A stretch of DNA of 15,492 nucleotides from Sphaerochaetaceae bacterium (GCA_016302165.1 JAEDOD010000036.1:1-15492); one strand, 5' to 3'. Positions 1 to 7,357 are shown, numbered from the stretch's first letter. Notes: generated by a model not told the origin, from the sequence alone. Program-made: numbers and translations.

Positions 1-20
1 CATAGAGACAGGAGATGACC

Positions 21-341
21 ATGACCAACGCTGAACTAGGTAGAGCAATCAGAGACGCAGGAAAAGCCTTCCTTGCCTCCAGAATCGGAGACTTATATGA
101 AAGGAGAAGGGAACTGGAGGATGAAGAAGCCATCGACAAGATTGCAGAAGCCTACTACAGAAAGCAGGTGGGCCACTATGATAGCGATGTCTCTGAAACA
201 AAAAGAAGGATTCTTTCTGCAAAGGAGATAATCGATGAAGATAGGACAGTAGACTGTCTGGAAATCCTCATAGAGACCAAAAGCCTGAAGCCAAACTTCA
301 GGATGATGGCAAAGAATACCCTTAAGAAAATAGAAGGCTAG
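21..341 (+). CDS. small hypothetical protein, alpha-helical, charged
   Basis: I do not recognise this protein (106 aa from the preferred start). It is rich in Glu, Lys and Arg and looks all-helical, with a coiled-coil-like stretch near residues 18-50. It has no signal peptide or membrane segment, so it is probably cytoplasmic. An ATG at 15 is also in frame, but it directly abuts the AGGAG at 10-14. The ATG at 21 has that Shine-Dalgarno at normal spacing, so I prefer it. The gene probably ends an operon that lies outside the window to the left. Its TAG stop shares a CTAG with the stop of the convergent gene. No terminator hairpin is visible after it. Confidence 0.7.
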   Translation: MTNAELGRAIRDAGKAFLASRIGDLYERRRELEDEEAIDKIAEAYYRKQVGHYDSDVSETKRRILSAKEIIDEDRTVDCLEILIETKSLKPNFRMMAKNTLKKIEG

Positions 342-601
342 GCAGAAATAAGGGAGGAGAGAAGGCTATAGAGAGAATCCAGGTTCTCCTCGTCTAGGAT
401 TGTCCTGCCTCCCTCCTCATCTTCCCTGACATACTTCAGGGCATCCAGGAAGGAAGCCTTGTCTACGCCACATTTCTCAGCTTCATCATAGAGTCTTTCT
501 CCAAGAAGGAGGAAGAGCCCGTTGTATAGGGAGAGAAGCCTTTCACTGTAGTTAGAGCTATTTTCATATATTGTCAGAAATTGTCTTGCTTTATCCATCA
601 T
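338..601 (-). CDS. small hypothetical protein, last gene of the long minus-strand operon
   Basis: This is an unrecognised 87-aa (or 86-aa) protein with a helical, acidic, soluble look, no signal peptide and no clear membrane helix. It is the last gene of the minus-strand unit. The stop codon of the upstream metallopeptidase gene (TGA, 600-598) overlaps the start region as ATGATG. Translation could begin at 601 (4-bp ATGA overlap) or at 598 (1-bp overlap, better spaced from a GGGA upstream). Translational coupling to the peptidase gene is therefore likely. Because it lacks an export signal, it would act in the cytoplasm, unlike most other products of this operon. Function unknown. Confidence 0.65.
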   Translation of the reverse strand: MMDKARQFLTIYENSSNYSERLLSLYNGLFLLLGERLYDEAEKCGVDKASFLDALKYVREDEEGGRTILDEENLDSLYSLLSSLISA

Positions 602-1470
602 ATCATCCCATAAAAATGAAGAATGTACTGTACAGTATCCAGCTGGTCATACACTCTTCTCTTTATATCAAATCCTCTGAAAGTCTCAACAGTAATGGTG
701 GGTATTCCAAGGCCTAGAGTCACACTGCTGTTGATGCTTCCCACCGGTCCCGGACCATTATAGGCGAAGGGGCTATGGCATATCTCTCCATCTTCTGTGG
801 CCCAGAGAAGGGAGAAGAACAGGTCCTCCATCCCATCAAGTGAAGTGAAAATATAGCTGGACCCCAGAAAATCCCTGTTCTCTGTATACACTATGGCTTC
901 ATGAAGATCCAGCACCAGGTCCGGCATGACCCTTTCTATATCGCTATAGATGGCATATGCCATCCTTTCAGCTTCGTTGCCATCCTCCTTACCAGGAAAA
1001 CTTCTGTTCAGATCCTGTGTGCCATAAAAATAGCGACGCTGGAGCTTCGCCCCAAGACTGTTGGCTGGAGACAGGATATACACCTCCCCTTTCTCGATTG
1101 TCACATTCTCCAGCATTATTCCTGCGTACCATGCCGCCCTCTCGTCCCCATGGACACCGGCAACAATATAGATTACAGGACCTTCCTCTTCACCTTTTAT
1201 GTGGATTACTTCGCTTTCCCCCACGTCTCCCCTATTGATGAGATAGCTTTCCTTCCGGGTATTGTACTCTTCCTGAAAGAAGTGATCCTCTGCAATATCA
1301 GAGAAAAGGGTTGTATAGGGATCCAGGTCGCTACCGTCCTCCTTCACCCTATAGCCATCCCATTCCATCTCAACGCCGCAGATTTCCACTTTTTTCCAGA
1401 CTTCACTCTCCTCTGAAAAGAGGAGAGCCACAGAAAAGAGAATGAGAGATATTGAGATAAGCCTTTTCAT
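598..1470 (-). CDS. secreted zinc metallopeptidase/deacylase C (M14 / AspA-AstE-like)
   Basis: This is a 290-aa protein with an N-terminal signal peptide (residues 1-19, ending LLFS). The zinc-site pattern of the M14 carboxypeptidase / succinylglutamate desuccinylase-aspartoacylase superfamily is intact. It shows GVHGDE (His107, Glu110), a DLNRSFPG arginine motif (Arg156), DLHE (third ligand His190) and a late VETF (candidate catalytic Glu262). Family members remove a C-terminal residue or hydrolyse N-acyl amino acids; sequence alone does not say which. It is about 85 aa shorter than metallopeptidases A and B and lacks their QWPD and GLTHR-type segments, so its substrate probably differs. A GTG at 1476 and an ATG at 1473 are possible starts. 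ATG 1470 has GGAG at proper spacing and begins a clean signal peptide. It lies 2 nt after the stop of peptidase A, implying one transcript. Confidence 0.85.
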   Translation of the reverse strand: MKRLISISLILFSVALLFSEESEVWKKVEICGVEMEWDGYRVKEDGSDLDPYTTLFSDIAEDHFFQEEYNTRKESYLINRGDVGESEVIHIKGEEEGPVIYIVAGVHGDERAAWYAGIMLENVTIEKGEVYILSPANSLGAKLQRRYFYGTQDLNRSFPGKEDGNEAERMAYAIYSDIERVMPDLVLDLHEAIVYTENRDFLGSSYIFTSLDGMEDLFFSLLWATEDGEICHSPFAYNGPGPVGSINSSVTLGLGIPTITVETFRGFDIKRRVYDQLDTVQYILHFYGMI

Positions 1471-1472
1471 CA

Positions 1473-2603
1473 TCACTCCGGATCTGCAAGGTAATATCCT
1501 ATGCCGTTTTCCATGATTTCACTGTAGGAAGGCATATCCCAACCTAGGGATATGTATCCATCGTCTCCATCATACATCTCACACATGTTAACAAGGCAAG
1601 TAATGTGACGGGCGCAGCGCTCCGTGAGTGAGATTCCATTCTCTCCATAGGGCACAGTAAGGGCTCCATACTCGTAGGCTCTGTGGTAGAACTTGTCGTC
1701 ACCATAGACCACCAGGTCAGAATCTATCTTTCCATGAAGTCTTCCTTGGGATGGGTTTGCTGTCTCCATCAGCAATGCCAGGGTATCTGTGTAGTCACCA
1801 AGCTCCCTATGGGTAAGACCATGGAGATTCTTTGGAGACTGCTCAATTGAGATGGACATGTCTTCCTCCACCATCCAGAGAGTGATGTTTGCCAGTCCAA
1901 TGGCATCTTCGTGAGCCACAATCGCATTTACAGTAGTGTACTCAGGAGAAGCTTCATGAAGGTCCACTGTAATTGAAATGTCCTTATCCTTAATGAGCTC
2001 TGTTATTCCGTAGGTAATCTTCTCGGTAAAGGTTCCGTCCTCTCGGCCTGGATATGCCCTATTAAGGTTTCTCACTTCGCTTCCGCTAAGCTTCTGGCCT
2101 GAGGAGGCATGGACATAGATTTCGCTATCCGGCCACTGGTGGATAGGATTGGTTGCACGGGATCCGAAGCGGAACCATCTTTCTCCGTTTCCTGTCTCAA
2201 TGGTGAAGCTCATGGGAGCTGCCTCCAGAGGATCAGTACATGTAAAGGCACTGTTGTTGGCTCTTGGAATTACATACAGAACTCCCTCCTCAGGCTCGCA
2301 CCATTCAATGAGCATTACAGCTGAAATGAAGCCTGAAGGCTCATTGGGATGGGTTCCTCCCAGAACCAGCATGCTGGCTCCCTCCACTCCGCTGTCAAGC
2401 ACATAGACAGGAGTGTCACCACTGGTGCCCTTAAGCTCAGGGCTCCACTCAGAAAGCATATGGATGGATGTGACTCCAGGACCTGGATAGATGGGCTCCT
2501 CCTTCCACTGGGAGGAGAACACGAGGCCTAGATACACCACAAGGGCCACTACAGCAAGTGATATGACAAGAGCTGAAATAATGTGTCTTGGAATCTTCTT
2601 CAT
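1473..2603 (-). CDS. membrane-anchored zinc metallopeptidase/deacylase A (M14 / AspA-AstE-like)
   Basis: This is a 376-aa protein with an N-terminal hydrophobic anchor (residues about 8-30) and no obvious cleavage site, so it is probably tethered to the outer face of the membrane. It carries GGTHPNE (zinc ligands His85 and Glu88), NLNRAYPG (Arg182), DLHE (His216) and METANPS (candidate catalytic Glu280). The spacing matches the M14/succinylglutamate desuccinylase-aspartoacylase superfamily. It is a clear paralogue of the 382-aa enzyme at 4771-5919: both share DSGVEG, IPR-NNS, a TNP..QWPD segment, EVRN.NR and GL.HR.LGD.TD. A GTG at 2609 is in frame, but ATG 2603 sits 5 nt after GAGG and is preferred. 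The Shine-Dalgarno overlaps the TGA of the 49-aa gene, suggesting coupled translation. Substrate unknown. Confidence 0.87.
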   Translation of the reverse strand: MKKIPRHIISALVISLAVVALVVYLGLVFSSQWKEEPIYPGPGVTSIHMLSEWSPELKGTSGDTPVYVLDSGVEGASMLVLGGTHPNEPSGFISAVMLIEWCEPEEGVLYVIPRANNSAFTCTDPLEAAPMSFTIETGNGERWFRFGSRATNPIHQWPDSEIYVHASSGQKLSGSEVRNLNRAYPGREDGTFTEKITYGITELIKDKDISITVDLHEASPEYTTVNAIVAHEDAIGLANITLWMVEEDMSISIEQSPKNLHGLTHRELGDYTDTLALLMETANPSQGRLHGKIDSDLVVYGDDKFYHRAYEYGALTVPYGENGISLTERCARHITCLVNMCEMYDGDDGYISLGWDMPSYSEIMENGIGYYLADPE

Positions 2604-2610
2604 ACCCACC

Positions 2611-2760
2611 TCACTTTATCAGCAATAGTCTCAATATGAGAGTCACAAGAACTAGTCCACAGTCTACCTGGAACCACACATTATTCTTTTTCCTGAAAAG
2701 ATTAATTCCAATCAGCACCACTATAAAGGCAAGGATCAACAGATATACATACATCAACAT
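2611..2760 (-). CDS. 49-aa two-helix membrane miniprotein A
   Basis: This is an unannotated-size ORF that I translated by hand. It begins MLMYVYLLILAF and ends LILRLLLIK. Two hydrophobic helices (about residues 3-21 and 31-47) flank a basic loop FRKKNN, which should face the cytoplasm by the positive-inside rule. A Shine-Dalgarno GAGGTG overlaps the TGA of permease A and is followed by ATG at 2760. Its own TGA overlaps the Shine-Dalgarno of metallopeptidase A. It is paralogous to the 49-aa protein at 5927-6076: same length, 15 identities in an ungapped hand alignment, and a shared MLxxVY start and LRxLxIK end. I infer an accessory subunit of the neighbouring permease, roughly in place of the DctQ/small TRAP subunit but much smaller. 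I recognise no named family. Confidence 0.8.
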   Translation of the reverse strand: MLMYVYLLILAFIVVLIGINLFRKKNNVWFQVDCGLVLVTLILRLLLIK

Positions 2761-2768
2761 ACAGCACC

Positions 2769-4061
2769 TCACCTTGCAAGGAAAGCCAGTGACGATGAAT
2801 TAAGCATCACCATGAGGCCCACCATTACACAGAATAGGAATGGAATAAGAGACTTCTTCAAGACCTTTCCATACTTCAGTCCCACTATCTGGGCTGCATA
2901 GTTACCAGCCAAGGCTGTAGGAGGCATGATGTCTCCAAGGCAGCAAAGGAAGGAAAGGGCTGCAGCCACAACTATATCGCAAGATCCTCCTCTCTGGATA
3001 ATGACCAGGAGAAATGGAACACCCATTACAGAAGCGGCTCCATAGCTTGAAACGGCACCGAAGGCAGGCATGACTGTGCAGGAAGCGAAGTAGACGAAGC
3101 CAAGGCCCAGGGCCAAGGAAGACACTACAATCCAGCCTCTTGCTCCTACCAGAGTCATGACCTGGATGAACATACCGACGCCCATAAGCTTTGCCATAAC
3201 AGGAATGGTGGTCTCCATGGATGAGATTGCCTTCTCCAGAGGATTGAACCTCTTTCCTGTAAAGCAGGCCACTACAGCAGAAATAAGGAATATGAAGCAG
3301 GTGCCAAGCTGTGGAAAGGATGGAAAAACCTTGGATACCACAAGAAGCGCCACCAGAAGAACAATAGGAATATAGAGCCTGAAGCCGTATCTCTTACCTA
3401 TATCCTCACTCAGGCTACCCTGGATCTTCTCAATGTCGATATTCCTGCAGTGTCTGAGGCCTAGGAAAAGGACAATGAATATGGCACAAGGCACTGTCAG
3501 AAGGAACAATGGGCCATCAAAGCCGATATATGGCATATCCACGCCGCCTCCAATGAGCATTGCAGGAATATTGATTGGAGGAGCCGCCATACCCATGATT
3601 GCACCCATGCTTATGATTGCTCCCACCTTCTCCTTAGGAATTCCCACTAGAAGCAGTACAGGAGCCACCAGGGCTCCGGCGCTTAACACTGCTGCTGTGG
3701 AGGAACCTGTAATCATTCCAGGGAACATTACAAGAACCATAAGGAGGATAAGCATTATTGCGGGATAGCGGTAGAATCTCCTGACTATGGAGGATGAAAG
3801 GGCCTCCATGGCACCAGATTCCTGGACAGCTGTCATAAAGAGCATTGCTGTAGAGATTATGAGACAAGTGTCCACATAGGCAAAGGTCCCTTCAAAAAGG
3901 TGCCTTAAGGGAATTCCCTCCCCTCCCACTATGGCTCCAGAAATGGCCCCCAGTATCATCGATATTGATACAGGAAGCTTAAAAAGCAGATTGGAGAGGA
4001 GAAAGACTCCCAGCATTGATATCAGTGCTATCAGTTCAATATCCAAGGAAAGCCCTCCCAT
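2769..4061 (-). CDS. TRAP DctM-like / ion-transporter superfamily permease A
   Basis: This is a 430-aa polytopic membrane protein with about eleven to twelve hydrophobic segments. It has the two-repeat layout of TRAP large subunits (DctM) and related ion-transporter superfamily carriers. The first half has a TGSSTAA stretch (118-124), a GIPKEK loop (140-145) and an APP motif (160-162). The second half has GDIMPPTALAG (376-386). In this family such hairpin motifs line substrate and sodium sites. Sodium-coupled import of an organic anion, amino acid or similar small solute is therefore likely (inference). No classic DctP binding protein or DctQ lies nearby; a 49-aa membrane protein follows directly. 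The start ATG at 4061 lies one base after the stop of the 222-aa gene and has no clear Shine-Dalgarno, so translation probably depends on coupling. It is a divergent paralogue of the permease at 6086-7357. Confidence 0.83.
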   Translation of the reverse strand: MGGLSLDIELIALISMLGVFLLSNLLFKLPVSISMILGAISGAIVGGEGIPLRHLFEGTFAYVDTCLIISTAMLFMTAVQESGAMEALSSSIVRRFYRYPAIMLILLMVLVMFPGMITGSSTAAVLSAGALVAPVLLLVGIPKEKVGAIISMGAIMGMAAPPINIPAMLIGGGVDMPYIGFDGPLFLLTVPCAIFIVLFLGLRHCRNIDIEKIQGSLSEDIGKRYGFRLYIPIVLLVALLVVSKVFPSFPQLGTCFIFLISAVVACFTGKRFNPLEKAISSMETTIPVMAKLMGVGMFIQVMTLVGARGWIVVSSLALGLGFVYFASCTVMPAFGAVSSYGAASVMGVPFLLVIIQRGGSCDIVVAAALSFLCCLGDIMPPTALAGNYAAQIVGLKYGKVLKKSLIPFLFCVMVGLMVMLNSSSLAFLAR

Positions 4062-4062
4062 A

Positions 4063-4731
4063 TCAGTTGAAGATCAGGCGGAAGGCATCAACAGTATCTT
4101 TTGATCCATAGACGAGAGTAATTGGAATGGAGTGGGCGGAAGCGTAGGAAGTGAACTTGCTGTCTTCATTGCCATCTTCCTTCACTACCATGTAGGAAGA
4201 GAGAGGGAGAACCATGTCGGCAAAGGCATCGGAAAGGGAACCTCTTCTGGTGGCTCCACCGATGTGACAGAGAATGACCTTAACTCCCTTCTTCTCCACT
4301 GCAGCCATGAACTCCTTGGCTCTGGCTGTCTCCTGCTCCTGGCTGATACCTGCAGCTCCAAGACCCTTTGTGGAGTTACCTACAGCGATGACCACTGTCT
4401 TCACACCATCAAGGTCAGCGCCTGTTGCTGTGGGATTGTAGGCATAGGAGACTGTCTTAAGTCTCTTCATGACCTGCTCGATCATGGATCCGTCTGTGCT
4501 CTGACCGAAGGATGTGACCAGTACTGGTGCTTCAAAATCCACACTCTTTGTGCCGATGGTGACCATTCTGTTGCTGCTGCTGGTCTGATACTTATAGTTT
4601 GCTGCTGTTTCAGCTGAATAGGTTGCACTTCCCTGGGCAGTTCCAGTGGAAGGAGTGGTGGTCTTTGTAGCAGCAGATACCACGGAGATTGCTACTACGA
4701 TGATAACGATGATTGCAATGGTCTTTTTCAT
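4063..4731 (-). CDS. secreted 222-aa protein, probable DUF6305 family
   Basis: The protein has a cleavable signal peptide (residues 1-21, hydrophobic core then VSA-A), then a Ser/Thr/Ala-rich linker to about residue 55. A globular alpha/beta domain follows, with alternating hydrophobic strands (VLVTS, TVVIAVG, VKVILCHIGG, IPITLVYG). Striking Gly-rich motifs are GNSTKGLGAAGI (118-129) and HIGGATRRGSLSD (156-168), plus FGQSTDGSM (75-83). From memory these resemble the uncharacterised DUF6305 family; I could not check. The motifs look like a ligand-binding Rossmann-type fold rather than a known enzyme. It sits between the two permease/miniprotein/peptidase cassettes and abuts permease A by one base, so an extracytoplasmic substrate-binding or handling role for that system is a reasonable inference. 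AGGAG lies 6-7 nt before ATG 4731. Confidence 0.75.
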   Translation of the reverse strand: MKKTIAIIVIIVVAISVVSAATKTTTPSTGTAQGSATYSAETAANYKYQTSSSNRMVTIGTKSVDFEAPVLVTSFGQSTDGSMIEQVMKRLKTVSYAYNPTATGADLDGVKTVVIAVGNSTKGLGAAGISQEQETARAKEFMAAVEKKGVKVILCHIGGATRRGSLSDAFADMVLPLSSYMVVKEDGNEDSKFTSYASAHSIPITLVYGSKDTVDAFRLIFN

Positions 4732-4770
4732 AATATGCTCCTAATTATTATTCTAACAATTTGTCTTTTT

Positions 4771-5919
4771 TCAGACTATGGGCTTGAGAAGCTCCTCAAA
4801 GCCTCCTTCCACTATAGTGTAGTAGTCACCAAGACCTGTGAAGGATATGGCCTTTTCTGGATATTCCCAGGAATATGCTTCAGAAAGATACTCTATGCAG
4901 GCGATGTGCCTTGCCACACGCTCAATGAGCGGATATCCATCCTCAGGAACCTGGAAATAGATATATCCATCCTTATGGGCTTCATAGTAGTTGGGCTCGT
5001 TTCCATTGATGATCAGGTCATCATCCATCTTTCCATGGAGAGGTCCCATGGAAGGATTATATGTCTCCATAAGGGTCATCATGGAATCTGTGTTATCTCC
5101 AAGGCTTCTATGTGACAGGCCATAGGATGTGACTCCAGAATACTCAACCCTCATATCCAGATCATCGAAATTCATGGAGAGAGCCATATCTGAAGCGATG
5201 GACATGGCCTTGGTGTTGTCTCTCTTCATATTCACCATGGTGCAGTCAAGGTACAGGAACTCAGGAGAACCTTCATGGGTATCCATGGTCAGGTCCACCC
5301 CCTCTTCATTGATGAGGTTGTAGATTCCGTAGCATACCTGCTCTGTCAAGACACCATCCTCAGTTCCATAGTAGAGACGGTTCACGTTCCTCACTTCAGG
5401 GTTCTCAGTGCCATAGATAGTTCTTCCGCTGGTTCCCTCGTAGTAGTTCACGTCCGGCCACTGGTCCACAGGATTGGTAAGTCTGTTTCCAACCCTGAAA
5501 CTTCTCTCTGAGCCGTCACTGAGAGTAAGGGTGAAGAAATCCTGCATTCCGTCAAGAGGGGACGTATGGGTGAAACCACTGTTGTTGGTCCTTGGAATTA
5601 TGATCACCCTTCCCTCTGTAACTTCAATATTCTCGATTAAAGCCACAGCAGAAAGCATTCCTGCGCTTTCATTCGGATGGGTTCCTCCTAGAATCAGGAA
5701 GGTTCCTCCCTCCACTCCGCTATCGAAGAAGTAGACCTCCGTATCCAGGTCAGTCCCCTTTAGGCGAGGAGCGTAGGCGCTAAGCATCTTCACTTCTGTA
5801 AGATTAGGGTTCTCTGCTATCTCCTCGTTCTTGTGCATCTTCAAAAAATCCACAGAGGCAGGAACGGCAAAAAGGAGAGCCACAATGAAAACAACGATAT
5901 TCAATACTCTTATCTTCAT
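4771..5919 (-). CDS. membrane-anchored zinc metallopeptidase/deacylase B (M14 / AspA-AstE-like)
   Basis: This is a 382-aa protein with an N-terminal hydrophobic segment (about residues 5-22) acting as signal or anchor. Motifs are GGTHPNE (His81, Glu84), NVNRLYYG (Arg181), DTHE (His215) and METYNPS (candidate catalytic Glu285), the zinc-enzyme pattern of M14 peptidases and aspartoacylase/succinylglutamate desuccinylases. It is a full-length paralogue of metallopeptidase A, with matching blocks along the whole chain. Differences near the active site (DTHE for DLHE, LYYG for AYPG, TYNPS for TANPS) suggest a related but not identical substrate. It follows the second 49-aa gene, whose TGA overlaps this gene's GAGG Shine-Dalgarno, 5 nt before ATG 5919. 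The 39-nt gap to the 222-aa gene holds no terminator. Confidence 0.87.
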   Translation of the reverse strand: MKIRVLNIVVFIVALLFAVPASVDFLKMHKNEEIAENPNLTEVKMLSAYAPRLKGTDLDTEVYFFDSGVEGGTFLILGGTHPNESAGMLSAVALIENIEVTEGRVIIIPRTNNSGFTHTSPLDGMQDFFTLTLSDGSERSFRVGNRLTNPVDQWPDVNYYEGTSGRTIYGTENPEVRNVNRLYYGTEDGVLTEQVCYGIYNLINEEGVDLTMDTHEGSPEFLYLDCTMVNMKRDNTKAMSIASDMALSMNFDDLDMRVEYSGVTSYGLSHRSLGDNTDSMMTLMETYNPSMGPLHGKMDDDLIINGNEPNYYEAHKDGYIYFQVPEDGYPLIERVARHIACIEYLSEAYSWEYPEKAISFTGLGDYYTIVEGGFEELLKPIV

Positions 5920-5926
5920 TTCAGCC

Positions 5927-6076
5927 TCACTTTATATGGAGAGCCCTAAGGGCAAAGACAACTGTGACTATAGCTAGACATACCAGGACTGGAAACTTTT
6001 CCTTCCGGGTAAGGAGAGCATAGAGGAGAATCAATGCAAATATTGTAATGATAATGAAATACACTATAGATAACAT
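5927..6076 (-). CDS. 49-aa two-helix membrane miniprotein B
   Basis: I found this ORF by hand translation between permease B and metallopeptidase B. It begins MLSIVYFIIITIF and ends FALRALHIK. Two hydrophobic helices (about 3-22 and 28-46) flank a basic turn TRKEK, giving a hairpin with the loop probably inside the cell. GGGGGA lies 4 nt before ATG 6076, and the TGA overlaps the Shine-Dalgarno of the peptidase gene. Its length is exactly that of the 2611-2760 protein. The two align without gaps with 15 identities, including M1, L2, V5, Y6, R44, I48 and K49. Conservation of size, ends and gene position across a diverged duplication argues that it is translated and functional. Likely role (inference): a partner subunit of permease B. 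No named family recognised. Confidence 0.8.
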   Translation of the reverse strand: MLSIVYFIIITIFALILLYALLTRKEKFPVLVCLAIVTVVFALRALHIK

Positions 6077-6085
6077 CTTTTCCCC

Positions 6086-7357
6086 CTAAACATTCAGAAT
6101 CCAAAGAAAGCCATCCCCGAAATGGAGGAAGAAGAATCCCAGGGCGAGAGATAGAATGGAAATGGCTAGAATAGGGATAAAGACTTTCCTCTTCATTTTT
6201 CCATCCAAAGCTGTAAGTTCTGAGGCCGCATCTAGGAGTGGAGACCTGAGGGATAGAATTGTAGTGACAGCAAGGGCCATGGAGACTCCTGTAACCACCA
6301 CTGGATTTGCCAGCCATCCGATGGGGAAGACAGCATAGGAGATAAGGAAGGCAGGTAGAGGATAAGAGAAGAAGAATCCCACCACTACTGACAGTGCCAT
6401 CATAAATGCCATTACTCCCTCCACGCTGTAAGGAAGAATCCTTAAGGAGAAGAGACCCCGCACTCCTGTCATGGAGCTTACTTCAATGAAGGAACCCAAA
6501 GCAAAAAGGAATGCCACAGGCACCACAGCTTCCATTAGGCTGTCTGAAACTGCACTGAAGCACTTTACAGCTGAACCATATCCCTTCTCCACTATTATTA
6601 CAGCAACAGCCCCAAGGAAGAAGGAAAGAGTATTCCCTCCGTTGTATCCAAGGCTTCCGAATACGCCATCAAAAAGGGCTGCCAAAGCTACCAGAATGGC
6701 GATGACCATCTCCACTCCAACCTTTCCCTTATCCTCAAAGCTTGATAGAGGCTTAATGTTAAAAAGCCAGTAGACAATGAGAAGCGGAAGGGAAATGGCA
6801 AGAAGAGGAAGATAGAAGCCGTTGTATGGAGTGGGGAGAACGCTTCCAGATCCGTTGGATGCAATTATTGCAGGAAGGGATGAAGGAGGCATCACCATTC
6901 CGATAAAGGACCCGATTACAAGGATTTCTGTAATCTTCTCCTTCTTTACCCCGCCCTTTTCCATATAGGAGGAGGCAATGGTGCCAGTTGTAAGAAGGGA
7001 AGCGAAGGGAAAACCTGTAAGGGATGAGGGAAATGCAATGAAGAGGAGGACAAGAAGAGACTTCAGCGCCCTATTTCCTATTCCGGCAATCCACTGGAAA
7101 ATCCTATGGAAGGCTCCTCCCTTATATAGGAGGAAAACAAACACTGTAGCGGCAGTGACAGAGAGAGAAGCATCGAGAAATCCGAAGCCTCCCTCCACTA
7201 TCTCCCTGGCCCTGATTCCCATTCCGCTGACCAGGCTTCCAAGGACTGAAGCCACAATCAGGAAAAAGGGAGACCACTCCCGTCTATTCCTGGTGACCAC
7301 AGCTCCCACTAGGAGAGTAGCCACCATAACTATGAATACAAGAACTTCCTCTCTCAT
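6086..7357 (-). CDS. TRAP DctM-like / ion-transporter superfamily permease B
   Basis: This is a 423-aa polytopic membrane protein and a divergent paralogue of permease A. The first-half motifs align: LTGFPFASLLTTG with ITGSSTAAVLSAG, GGVKKEK with GIPKEK, and GMVMPPSSLPA (153-163) with GMAAPPINIPA. In the second half, the GDIMPPT of permease A is replaced by LSLRSPLLDA, so one of the two pseudo-symmetric motifs is altered. It probably transports a different substrate or uses different ion coupling (inference). GAGG lies 4 nt before ATG 7357, overlapping the end of the GGT-like gene (9-nt gap). The 49-aa miniprotein follows after 9 nt. Homology to the IT/DctM group rests on layout and motifs; a dicarboxylate carrier of another IT family is an alternative. 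Confidence 0.75.
   Translation of the reverse strand: MREEVLVFIVMVATLLVGAVVTRNRREWSPFFLIVASVLGSLVSGMGIRAREIVEGGFGFLDASLSVTAATVFVFLLYKGGAFHRIFQWIAGIGNRALKSLLVLLFIAFPSSLTGFPFASLLTTGTIASSYMEKGGVKKEKITEILVIGSFIGMVMPPSSLPAIIASNGSGSVLPTPYNGFYLPLLAISLPLLIVYWLFNIKPLSSFEDKGKVGVEMVIAILVALAALFDGVFGSLGYNGGNTLSFFLGAVAVIIVEKGYGSAVKCFSAVSDSLMEAVVPVAFLFALGSFIEVSSMTGVRGLFSLRILPYSVEGVMAFMMALSVVVGFFFSYPLPAFLISYAVFPIGWLANPVVVTGVSMALAVTTILSLRSPLLDAASELTALDGKMKRKVFIPILAISILSLALGFFFLHFGDGFLWILNV

Noticed and set aside
901..1416. 171-codon plus-strand open frame
   Set aside because: It lies antisense to the metallopeptidase C gene, which has a signal peptide and intact zinc motifs. The frame has no ribosome site and a composition typical of a shadow.
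4132..4617. 161-codon plus-strand frame rich in Cys, His and Gly
   Set aside because: It is a mirror of the 222-aa secreted protein gene; the Cys/His richness comes from reading its Gly/Ala/Thr codons in reverse.
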